6,070 nt of DNA, taken from NCBI GenBank assembly GCA_030618475.1, contig JAUXDG010000177.1:1-6070 (forward strand), read 5' to 3'. The notes beneath the pieces were generated by a model. It had not been told where the DNA came from and made no database searches. It was given only the letters and a program-made list of their open reading frames with translations. The first letter of the stretch is position 1. Each line of letters begins with the position of its first letter. Of the stretch, positions 1 through 5,819 are shown in pieces. The position numbers were made by a program, and so were the translations under genes. The stretch is from Gammaproteobacteria bacterium. GTDB lineage: Bacteria > Pseudomonadota > Gammaproteobacteria > DSM-19610.

Positions 1-62
1 GCACGGCTGGGATTGAGTCCGAAGCCGTCAAATATGGCGAGCAGGACGGGTCTGGGCTTCAT
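1..62 (-). CDS. gpmI: 2,3-bisphosphoglycerate-independent phosphoglycerate mutase, N-terminal fragment
   Basis: Reading leftwards from an ATG at 62, the first 20 codons give MKPRPVLLAIFDGFGLNPSR and then run off the window. The pattern of a basic/Pro start, a hydrophobic strand and then DGFG is the hallmark N-terminus of cofactor-independent phosphoglycerate mutase. This cytosolic, Mn-dependent enzyme of the alkaline phosphatase superfamily interconverts 3- and 2-phosphoglycerate in glycolysis and gluconeogenesis. Asp12 corresponds to the first metal ligand of the family. The start is well fixed: an in-frame TAG lies seven codons upstream with no other start codon between, and a GGAAG lies about 5 nt before the ATG. 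Only about 4% of a usual ~510-residue enzyme is visible, so another alkaline-phosphatase-superfamily member cannot be fully excluded. Confidence 0.8.
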   Translation of the reverse strand, partial: MKPRPVLLAIFDGFGLNPSR

Positions 63-91
63 GCCGCTTCCATCATCGCGCTAACAGGAAT

Positions 92-114
92 GAATGAATA
101 TTTCATATTGATTC
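92..114. promoter_or_regulatory. Imperfect 10-bp inverted repeat upstream of gpmI (possible operator)
   Basis: The left arm GAATGAATAT (92-101) and right arm ATATTGATTC (105-114) flank a 3-nt centre TTC. Nine of ten positions pair, with the mismatch at 96/110. The site is AT-rich within a GC-richer region and lies 30 nt upstream of the gpmI start, where a promoter would be expected. An AT-rich dyad with a short centre is typical of a dimeric regulator's site, but no regulator is known here and the pattern may be chance. Confidence 0.3.
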
Positions 115-537
115 TGGAATTCACCGCTGGTGACGTTCTGGCTCCGTCCTTCGGCGCGATTCGCGGCCAGGAAGCCGCTCCTGCGGAAAGTTTTATATTA
201 GTCGGGCAAGCATCGAATTGTACCGCTCATCACTCCCGAGAAAAAGCCTGTGTAACGTCTTTCGTCCGGTATCTCCACCGCCATTTTCCTGAGCATAACG
301 AGGCTTTCCATCGACAAACAGCATCGCTATCAGCCCCGGGGCGAAGAACTGTAGAGACCAGCAGGCCGATAATCAGGGAAAGAAACCGTAAGACTGACAG
401 CCAAAAGCAATGGCAGGGACTTGACCTTTTCAACAATGCGCGGCACCTTACACCTGACCTTATCAACCTCAAGCGGCCCATTATCAGACTTTCGCCTGAG
501 ATCTCCACGTTCAGGGAAGCGCTGATTTATTTATATT

Positions 538-620
538 AATGAATCAACGCAAGGAGCGCTGTGCGCACCTGAATAAACATGCAAGTTATTGATTCATAGT
601 GCGCACGGCGCACCCTACAG
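538..620. repeat. REP-like palindromic extragenic element
   Basis: Several nested symmetries lie close together. ATGAATCAA (539-547) and TTGATTCAT (589-597) form a perfect 9-bp inverted repeat separated by 41 nt. The self-complementary octamer GTGCGCAC occurs at 561-568 and again at 599-606. At 599-613, GTGCGC-ACG-GCGCAC forms a hairpin with 6-bp arms, and 556-566 holds a smaller GCGC-TGT-GCGC. Read on the minus strand, the right part is GTAGGGTGCGCCGTGCGCAC. From memory, this resembles a motif that recurs between genes in many proteobacteria; that was not checked here. Only one element is seen, so its repeat status in this genome is inference. Confidence 0.5.
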
Positions 621-746
621 GCAACGGCATAGGGGCGGTGTCCATGTAAGAGGCTCCTTAGACTCCATTAAAACATTGATGACAGGTTCCGGGAAAATGT
701 TCTATTTTGAAATACCAAGGCCAGCCCGATCAGAATTCAGGCAGAG

Positions 747-1685
747 ATGAGCAAAGACATAACTGAAAATCTGGAGAAGCGTCTCGGGCGCTTGTACGCG
801 AAACAGCGACTCGGCATCGAGGATGACCTTGAGGCACGTATTTTTGGCCAGGGCATCAACTTCTTTCACATTGAAAACTGGTATTCGAGTCATTCCTTTA
901 TCAAAAATACTCTGAAACTGATGGGGTTGTACTGGCGTGGGCGCAACAACACCATGCGCGTACAGACACGGCTCAACCATATCGAATCGGAAGGTCTTCC
1001 ATCAGCTTTCGACGGCTTCACTATACTGCACATCAGTGATATGCATGTGGACATGAGTCAGGGCGCCATGCACCGGCTGATCGAACTGCTGCACGAAATC
1101 GATTACGATATCTGCGTTCTCACCGGCGACTACAGGGGTAATACCTTCGGCCCTTTCGAAGACACCCTCGAGGGTATGGCGAGTGTAAAGGCTCATCTCA
1201 AGGGGCCGGTTTACGGTGTGCTGGGCAACCACGATACGATTCGCATGGTGCCCGGACTGGAGGAAATGGGAATACTAATGTTGCTCAATGAGTCAGTGCC
1301 CATTGAGCGCGGTAACGAGCGTATCCATGTGGTCGGCATCGATGATGCCCATTACTATCGTGTCGACAACATTGAGAAAGCGGCTTCAGATATAGACCAT
1401 AATGAGTTCTCGATTCTTCTTTCACACACGCCGGAGATCTATCGCCAGGCCGCGCACGCTGATTTCAACCTGCTGCTGGGCGGACATACTCACGGGGGGC
1501 AGATCTGCCTGCCCGGCAAAATCCCTCTCACCCTGGATTCAGTACTGCCCAGACATATGGGATCGGGCGCCTGGCAATACCATAATATGATCGGTTACAC
1601 ATCAGCGGGGGTGGGCTCTTCCATCGTTTCGGTACGATTCAACTGCCTGCCGGAAATCACCCTGCACACGCTTCATTGCGCCTAG
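747..1685 (+). CDS. Calcineurin-like metallophosphoesterase (YkuE/LpxG-like)
   Basis: A 312-residue protein with the full metallophosphoesterase signature: ISDMH (D98, H100), LTGD (D128), GNHD (N161, H162), the LSHTPE box (H227) and GGHTHGGQ (H247, H249). These residues bind a di-metal centre (commonly Mn or Fe) that hydrolyses phosphomonoesters, phosphodiesters or pyrophosphates. The order and spacing of the motifs, and GHTHGGQ followed by a Leu-Pro-Gly turn, fit the YkuE/YaeI/LpxG branch, several members of which act on lipid-linked phosphates. The first ~90 residues are a charged extension with no clear signal peptide or membrane anchor, unlike many YkuE proteins, so a cytosolic or peripheral location is inferred. 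ATG 747 is the first start after an in-frame TGA just upstream; AGGCAG 2 nt before it is a weak, close ribosome binding site. The substrate is unknown. The gene is monocistronic and converges on the CarS-family gene 3 bp away. Confidence 0.9.
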   Translation: MSKDITENLEKRLGRLYAKQRLGIEDDLEARIFGQGINFFHIENWYSSHSFIKNTLKLMGLYWRGRNNTMRVQTRLNHIESEGLPSAFDGFTILHISDMHVDMSQGAMHRLIELLHEIDYDICVLTGDYRGNTFGPFEDTLEGMASVKAHLKGPVYGVLGNHDTIRMVPGLEEMGILMLLNESVPIERGNERIHVVGIDDAHYYRVDNIEKAASDIDHNEFSILLSHTPEIYRQAAHADFNLLLGGHTHGGQICLPGKIPLTLDSVLPRHMGSGAWQYHNMIGYTSAGVGSSIVSVRFNCLPEITLHTLHCA

Positions 1686-1688
1686 CGG

Positions 1689-2168
1689 TTAATAGGGACG
1701 TTTGCGGATCTTCCATTTATAGAACAGCGGCGAGAAAACCACATCACCGACAAAAAAGATCGCCACCACCGTGACGACCTCAGTAACACTCAGTGCCAGC
1801 ATACCCTGGCAGGCCAGCAACGGAAACAGAGATTCCGGCACCTGATCCAGGCCCAGCGCCCTGCTGCTGGGTGGCAACTTCATACGTCGCTTGAGAAAGC
1901 TGGAAAACAGGTCGCCCGCCATCGACAGGGTTCCGATCACGACGCCCACTTTCCAGCCCAAACCCATCAATGCGCCACCCGCGCCCGTTACCAGTACCGA
2001 CAGCACGACGCCGCGAACTGTTTTCGAAGATCCGAACAACGGCTGACCGTCAAAATATTTTATGCCCACATCAAGCGGCCAGGCGAACCGCTCAGCGAAG
2101 ATGTTCCTGGCGATCACCGGTGTTCCGTTCGCCAGCGTTAACAGAACCAAAAGCTTGAGGATCAGCAC
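1689..2168 (-). CDS. CDP-archaeol synthase family (CarS/DUF46) membrane protein
   Basis: A 159-residue, strongly hydrophobic protein with membrane segments at about residues 1-20, 53-85 and 115-148. The conserved cytoplasmic motifs match the CarS/CdsA-like cytidylyltransferases: DGQPLFGSSKTVRG (40-53), GDLFSSFLKRR (85-95), and a PPSS...GLDQVPES loop (99-113). In archaea, CarS transfers CMP from CTP to unsaturated archaetidic acid to make CDP-archaeol. Bacterial members occur but their substrate is largely unassigned, so a CDP-lipid role in the inner membrane is inference. The start is GTG at 2168, giving the expected N-terminal membrane helix. The frame stays open upstream but offers no ATG, GTG or TTG nearby, and the ribosome binding site is poor. 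The gene is divergent from the ParA gene and convergent with the metallophosphoesterase. A shared lipid-phosphate theme with the latter is suggestive only, because they are not co-transcribed. Confidence 0.85.
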   Translation of the reverse strand: MLILKLLVLLTLANGTPVIARNIFAERFAWPLDVGIKYFDGQPLFGSSKTVRGVVLSVLVTGAGGALMGLGWKVGVVIGTLSMAGDLFSSFLKRRMKLPPSSRALGLDQVPESLFPLLACQGMLALSVTEVVTVVAIFFVGDVVFSPLFYKWKIRKRPY

Positions 2169-2202
2169 GTTATCAGCCCGTCGGCTTTTCCAGGTAAACC
2201 CG

Positions 2203-2208
2203 ATTATC
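2203..2208 (-). promoter_or_regulatory. Possible -10 box for the CarS-family gene
   Basis: On the minus strand GATAAT (one mismatch to TATAAT) lies about 35 nt upstream of the GTG start. No good -35 hexamer is found at the right distance. The site is plausible only because the promoter must fall within the 104-bp divergent gap or inside the ParA gene's start. Confidence 0.2.
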
Positions 2209-2233
2209 CATTTCTCAAAGATACTTGGGTTCG

Positions 2234-2242
2234 TGTTAGAAT
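2234..2242 (+). promoter_or_regulatory. Extended -10 promoter candidate for the ParA-type gene
   Basis: TGTTAGAAT contains TGn directly followed by TAGAAT, an extended -10 element with one mismatch to TATAAT. Such elements can work with a weak -35; the best upstream hexamer is TTCTCA at 2212-2217, spaced 19 bp. Transcription would begin near 2249, giving a leader of about 25 nt to ATG 2273 or about 42 nt to GTG 2291. Confidence 0.4.
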
Positions 2243-2272
2243 CCCACCACTTCGCTTCTGAGTTATCCGGGT

Positions 2273-2998
2273 ATGAGGGACCAACCTGCTGTGCTGCGTA
2301 TTGCGATAATGAATACCAAAGGTGGCTGTGGGAAGACCACGGTTGCTACCAACCTGGCCAGCTACTGTGCCGCACAGGGCTGCGCCACGGCACTGTTTGA
2401 TTACGACAGGCAGGCCTCCAGCACCCGCTGGCTGAATATCCGACAAGACAGTCTTCCTTTTATCCACGGTGTGGCCGCCTTTGAACCGCCGAAAGACGGG
2501 ATCACGCGTGCCTGGCAAATGGCGCTTCCGGCGGGCACTCAATACGTAATTGCAGACACCCCGGCGGGTTACTCGGCCATCGATATCGAGGACCGTGTTG
2601 CCGAAGCCGATGTCATACTCATTCCGATATTACCCTCCTCGATTGATATCCATTGCACCGCTGATTTTATTCATGACCTGCTGCTGATCGGCAAAGCCCG
2701 CACCCTTAACAAACGCCTGGGGATCATCGCCAACCGGACCCGCGCCCATACCAGGGCGGCAGATAAACTGGAATACTTTCTTCAGGACCTGGATATCCCC
2801 GTGATTGGACGAATACGCGACACCCAGCACTATGTCAGTGCCGTTGAGCAGGGTGTCGGCATACACGAACTGGCGGAACGGGATGCGCGGAAAGATGCTG
2901 CCACATGGGAAGGCCTTCTCACCTGGCTCGACAGCTCGCAGCAGACAATAAAATCGATTAGCGAAGAACTTCGGAATTGTTCAGGCACAGCGGCCTGA
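2273..2998 (+). CDS. Orphan ParA/MinD-type ATPase
   Basis: A 241-residue P-loop ATPase of the ParA family. The deviant Walker A motif KGGCGKTT (16-23) carries the signature Lys16 and the catalytic Lys21. Walker A' is FDYDRQASS (42-50) and Walker B is VIADTPAG (92-99). ParA proteins dimerise on ATP, bind DNA or membrane non-specifically and move a cargo such as plasmid, chromosome origin, chemoreceptors or microcompartments. The partner is normally encoded next door, but no parB or small partner gene is adjacent, so the cargo is unknown. The length is that of small, HTH-less ParA proteins. The start is ambiguous. ATG 2273 lacks a clear ribosome binding site. GTG 2291 (giving MLRIAIMNTKGG, 235 aa) has GAGGGA at 2275-2280, 10 nt upstream, and fits the family's usual short lead to Walker A. 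The 3' end overlaps the convergent DAO-type gene by 18 bp. Confidence 0.9.
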   Translation: MRDQPAVLRIAIMNTKGGCGKTTVATNLASYCAAQGCATALFDYDRQASSTRWLNIRQDSLPFIHGVAAFEPPKDGITRAWQMALPAGTQYVIADTPAGYSAIDIEDRVAEADVILIPILPSSIDIHCTADFIHDLLLIGKARTLNKRLGIIANRTRAHTRAADKLEYFLQDLDIPVIGRIRDTQHYVSAVEQGVGIHELAERDARKDAATWEGLLTWLDSSQQTIKSISEELRNCSGTAA

Positions 2999-4102
2999 AC
3001 TAGCAAAGCGATCGATACGGAATGGGTCGATCGGCAGTTCGCTGGTACCGTCCAGTATCAACTGGGACAGGATTCTCCCTACAACAGGCGACAATTGAAA
3101 ACCGTGGGCGGAAAAGCCGAAGGCGTGATAAGCGCTGGATGCTGTTACGCTGGCACCAATAACCGGGATATTGTCAGGCATGAACGCCTCCAGGCCTGCC
3201 CAGGTACGCACGATGCGCACATCCTTCAGTTGCGGGAAAAGTGTCATGACACTGCGGGCACTGAGTGCAAGCTTTTGCCAGTTTATTTCCGTACGTTCCT
3301 GTAGCAGATCGAGTTCTGCCATGTGCGCGCCACCAATCAGCAGAGTACCGTTCTGCATCTGCTTGAAGGACAGCTTGTGCCCGGCGGCACCGAGCACTGG
3401 ATCGATGAAGTGAGGCAGCCGCTCGGTGACCATCATCATCGGTGCGCCCGGCTTCAGCGGTACAGGCTCGCCGAGCATAGCGGCAATATGGTTTGCCCAG
3501 GCACCCGCACAATTGACCAGGACCGGTGCACGAAATTCACCCTGAAGCGTACTGAGACGCCATTCATCACCATCCTGTCGCACGGCATCCACCCGGGTGT
3601 CTGCCTGATAGTACACGCCCAGAGAACGAGCCTTGCGGCGAAAGGCATCCAGCGCATGAAAGGGACGCCCGTAACCGTCGCTCCGACAAATCAGCGCACC
3701 GATACAATGTGGCGCCAGCGCAGGAACCAGAGCATAGAGCTCGTCAGGGCCGATGATCTCCTCGTGTTGGTAACCCAGCGAACGCGTCAGAGCAGCGCGT
3801 TTTTCCAGGCGCCCCAGTTCGGCTTCGTTCTCTGCCACCCTCACCTGACCCGGGAAACGGGTATCGCAGTCCGAGTCCACCAGCTCACGGATATGTCTCC
3901 ACATGTCGGCAGCGACCACGGACAGGGGGATCTCTGCCGGGTGACGATTGAGCTGACGCAGACCACCGGCATTCACGCCTGAGGCATGGCGGCCGGGACT
4001 GCCTTTGTCCAGCACAATGCAACGGGTATCACGCATGGCCAGATGTAGAGCCGTGGAGAAGCCCATCAGACCGCCGCCGACAATCAGCACATCGGCTTTC
4101 AC
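2981..4102 (-). CDS. DAO-family FAD-dependent amino/imino-acid dehydrogenase subunit (HcnC-like)
   Basis: A 373-residue flavoprotein. The N-terminal Rossmann motif is VLIVGGGLMG (5-14), with Asp32 ending the second strand where the FAD ribose is held. Then come SGVNAGG (41-47), NCAGAW (197-202, a typical DAO motif) and the C-terminal FAD/substrate region TWAGLEAFMPDNIPVIG (300-316) with FGFSAHGFQLSP (328-339). The fold is that of glycine oxidase, sarcosine oxidase beta, HcnC and hydroxyproline dehydrogenase beta subunits, which oxidise the C-N bond of an amino or imino acid. The GTG start (4102) overlaps the upstream gene's TGA as GTGA, and GGAG at 4111-4114 lies 8 nt before it, which supports this start and coupled translation. 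It is the last gene of the operon. The substrate is not determinable from sequence alone; an imino acid such as hydroxyproline or an opine seems at least as likely as glycine. Confidence 0.88.
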   Translation of the reverse strand: MKADVLIVGGGLMGFSTALHLAMRDTRCIVLDKGSPGRHASGVNAGGLRQLNRHPAEIPLSVVAADMWRHIRELVDSDCDTRFPGQVRVAENEAELGRLEKRAALTRSLGYQHEEIIGPDELYALVPALAPHCIGALICRSDGYGRPFHALDAFRRKARSLGVYYQADTRVDAVRQDGDEWRLSTLQGEFRAPVLVNCAGAWANHIAAMLGEPVPLKPGAPMMMVTERLPHFIDPVLGAAGHKLSFKQMQNGTLLIGGAHMAELDLLQERTEINWQKLALSARSVMTLFPQLKDVRIVRTWAGLEAFMPDNIPVIGASVTASSAYHAFGFSAHGFQLSPVVGRILSQLILDGTSELPIDPFRIDRFASSGRCA

Positions 4103-5493
4103 TCTGTCTTCTCCGAATGCAGACCGGCCAGTTGCCCCAGTGTCAGCGGGTTGACCGGTGGGCGCTGCCGATAGTGGCCGATGTCCTGAAGCGCTTTTCC
4201 GCTGGCATCAGCGACGATGTGGCTGACCGCTTCAGCACACTGCCGGCCCTGACACGGCCCCATGCCGCAACGGGTAAGAAACTTGACCTGGTTGCTGTCG
4301 CGGTGACCGTCGGCGACTGCCGCCCGGATCTGACCCGCGCTCACCTCCTCGCAGCGACACACCAGAGTATCATCGTCCGCTACCTGCAGCATGTCATCAG
4401 CGATGCGGAAAAAAGCCTCGAGGAAGGGCCTGATATGCGACTCTTCCCGCATCCATTTCCGGTCGTTGCGGGCCAGTCGTTGTCGTGTTGCCCTGTCCAG
4501 CGTGCCAAGCGCATACAAGGCCTGTAAAGCCGCCAGACGGCCGGCGTGTTCGGCGCTACGCGCTCCCCCGATACCACCGCCATCACCGGCGACGAGAATA
4601 CCGGCCACGCTGGTTCTGCCCCATTCATCCAGTTGCGGCCGCCAGCACAGCTGACTCTCGTCCCAGACGTGCCTGCAACCGGCAACGCGACCCAGCTGCG
4701 TATGGGGAATGACGCCGAAATGCACCAGCAATACAGCGGTTTCCAGGTTCTGTTCACGCCCCCTATGCAGAAAGCTGACTGATTGCAGGGCATCCTTACC
4801 CTGCGCCCGCAGACTCCTGACATTATGCAGCGTGCTGATACCAGCACGTTTCAGGTCGCGTTTGTACTGCATGCCCTTGGTAAGGTAGTGTCCCGCCAAC
4901 AAGGCGCGTGGCAATCTCGGCAGTGCGTAGAGATGATTTATCATGGGCGTTACGTCCAGCAACGCTTTCACACTGACACCGGCATGCAGGTACTGCCAGG
5001 CCAGTAACAGCAGCAGCGGACCGGAACCGGCCAGCACCACCCCGTCATCCGGAACGATACCGTGAGCCTTGAACAAAATCTGGCCTGCACCGGCATTCAT
5101 GACACCGGGAAGGGTCCAGCCGGGAAAAGGCACGGGCCGCTCTATGGCACCACTGCAGATCACCACCTGATCGGCTGTCACCGTATGAGCCTGGCCCTGC
5201 AGAAGCAGGCCGATTTCACGCCGCCCGTTCAGCGACCACACCTGAGTTTCTGGAAAGTATTTTGCACTGCTGGCGCGGAAGGCACTGACCAGTTCCCGCC
5301 CTCTCTGATATTCGTCTCCCAGCTGGCTGCCGCGATGTTGCGGAATTGATTCCATGGCCCGGTAGATCTGGCCACCGGGAGCGACCTGCCCGTCAAATAC
5401 AGCGACCTCAATGCCCTGCTCTGCGGCCACCGTGGCAGCAGCCAGACCCGCAGGCCCTGCCCCGATGACGGCCAGCTGGTAGTGCTGTTTCAT
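4099..5493 (-). CDS. FAD/NAD(P)-fold oxidoreductase subunit with C-terminal BFD-like [2Fe-2S] domain (HcnB-like)
   Basis: A 464-residue subunit with two nucleotide-binding motifs: GAGPAG (11-16) for FAD and GSGPLL (156-161) in a second Rossmann fold. Between them is the family box ERPVPFPGWTLPGV (118-131). The conserved FAD-closing motif VAGDGGGIGG lies at 301-310. The C-terminal part has a Cys pattern of the BFD (bacterioferritin-associated ferredoxin) type: C379 and C381 (CRCEE), then C414 and C419, with an extra C409. This domain binds a [2Fe-2S] cluster. Domain order matches HcnB, OoxA and the D-hydroxyproline dehydrogenase alpha subunit, which relay electrons from the DAO subunit. Its length is close to what I recall for HcnB. 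Both ends show 4-bp overlaps (ATGA with the gene before, GTGA with the gene after). Alternative labels such as sarcosine oxidase alpha-like are less apt, because no glycine-cleavage T (GcvT) domain is present. Confidence 0.9.
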   Translation of the reverse strand: MKQHYQLAVIGAGPAGLAAATVAAEQGIEVAVFDGQVAPGGQIYRAMESIPQHRGSQLGDEYQRGRELVSAFRASSAKYFPETQVWSLNGRREIGLLLQGQAHTVTADQVVICSGAIERPVPFPGWTLPGVMNAGAGQILFKAHGIVPDDGVVLAGSGPLLLLLAWQYLHAGVSVKALLDVTPMINHLYALPRLPRALLAGHYLTKGMQYKRDLKRAGISTLHNVRSLRAQGKDALQSVSFLHRGREQNLETAVLLVHFGVIPHTQLGRVAGCRHVWDESQLCWRPQLDEWGRTSVAGILVAGDGGGIGGARSAEHAGRLAALQALYALGTLDRATRQRLARNDRKWMREESHIRPFLEAFFRIADDMLQVADDDTLVCRCEEVSAGQIRAAVADGHRDSNQVKFLTRCGMGPCQGRQCAEAVSHIVADASGKALQDIGHYRQRPPVNPLTLGQLAGLHSEKTE

Positions 5494-5795
5494 GACAGTA
5501 ATTCACCCACGCCCTGCTGACATTCGATACGCATGCCTTCTCTTACCTGCACCATGCACGCCCGCTGATTGGCTATACCGTCGATCACCATGAGGCATTC
5601 GAAACACACGCCCATGAGGCAGAAAGGCGCCCGCGGAGCCCCGGACACCGGCGTGGTGCGGGTATAGGGCAGGCCGTGAACAAGCACAGCAGCCGCCACA
5701 GTCTCGCCCTCCGGCACCTGCACCGGCTGGCCATTTATGGTGACATTGACGCTGTTTTGAGCTGGATTGTCGAGTCGTTTGAACATAGCGGGCAA
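5490..5795 (-). CDS. [2Fe-2S] ferredoxin-like small subunit (HcnA-like)
   Basis: About 100 residues with a beta-grasp start (NVTINGQPVQVPEGETVAAA, 17-36) and a Cys set C59-x4-C64-x2-C67-x12-C80 that fits a plant-type [2Fe-2S] cluster; C92 is an extra. Proteins of this size and pattern are the gamma subunits of HcnABC- and hydroxyproline-dehydrogenase-type enzymes, passing electrons between flavins and the respiratory chain. It is the first gene of the three-gene operon, and its TGA overlaps the next ATG (ATGA). The start is uncertain. TTG at 5795 has AGGG 8 nt upstream. ATG at 5786 (three codons later) has no ribosome binding site but sits just downstream of a TATAAT. Either gives a complete domain. 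Confidence 0.88.
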   Translation of the reverse strand: MPAMFKRLDNPAQNSVNVTINGQPVQVPEGETVAAAVLVHGLPYTRTTPVSGAPRAPFCLMGVCFECLMVIDGIANQRACMVQVREGMRIECQQGVGELLS

Positions 5796-5797
5796 TA

Positions 5798-5803
5798 ATT
5801 ATA
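5798..5803 (-). promoter_or_regulatory. TATAAT box immediately before the dehydrogenase operon
   Basis: A perfect TATAAT on the minus strand ends 11 nt before ATG 5786. If it is a -10 element, transcription would begin about 4-5 nt before that ATG, giving an almost leaderless mRNA. No TTGACA-like -35 is found at 16-19 bp upstream and there is no extended TGn. The match may therefore be coincidental, and it overlaps the spacer that would serve the TTG 5795 start. Confidence 0.3.
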
Positions 5804-5819
5804 CCCTGGAGTTGCTAAT

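Larger units (their letters stand above)
63..746. other. 684-bp stretch without a convincing gene
   Basis: This lies between the divergent starts of gpmI (minus) and the metallophosphoesterase (plus). Open frames exist on both strands: plus 90-539 (149 codons), minus 508-230 (92 codons) and a short minus frame 324-193 (43 codons). None has a recognisable domain, a good ribosome binding site or coding-like composition. Minus 508-230 contains a hydrophobic stretch but then becomes Cys/Trp/Arg-rich, like an out-of-frame translation. The visible contents are the palindrome near gpmI, the REP-like element near 538-620, and upstream sequence for the gene starting at 747. No tRNA or clear rho-independent terminator was seen. 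A decayed gene remnant is possible but cannot be shown. Confidence 0.6.

Noticed and set aside
230..508. 92-codon minus-strand frame with a hydrophobic segment, and an alternative frame ending at 193 that reads more protein-like (from ATG 324)
   Set aside because: A frameshifted remnant was considered. Joining the frames gives no recognisable family, neither start has a ribosome binding site, and the evidence is too thin to call a pseudogene.
90..539. 149-codon open frame on the plus strand
   Set aside because: No domain, no ribosome binding site, irregular composition with no hydrophobic-core pattern, and it runs into the palindrome-bearing region; treated as chance.
2062..2400. 112-codon plus-strand frame crossing from the CarS-type gene into the ParA gene
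   Set aside because: It overlaps two well-supported genes in other frames and shows no motif of its own.
3323..3982. 219-codon plus-strand frame inside the DAO-type gene
   Set aside because: It lies antisense to a gene with clear FAD and substrate-domain motifs, lacks any domain of its own, and is a codon-composition shadow.
2981..5795. Firm naming as hcnA, hcnB, hcnC (hydrogen cyanide synthase)
   Set aside because: The architecture fits, but the same three-subunit layout occurs in hydroxyproline and opine dehydrogenases, and no context or diagnostic residue seen here singles out glycine.
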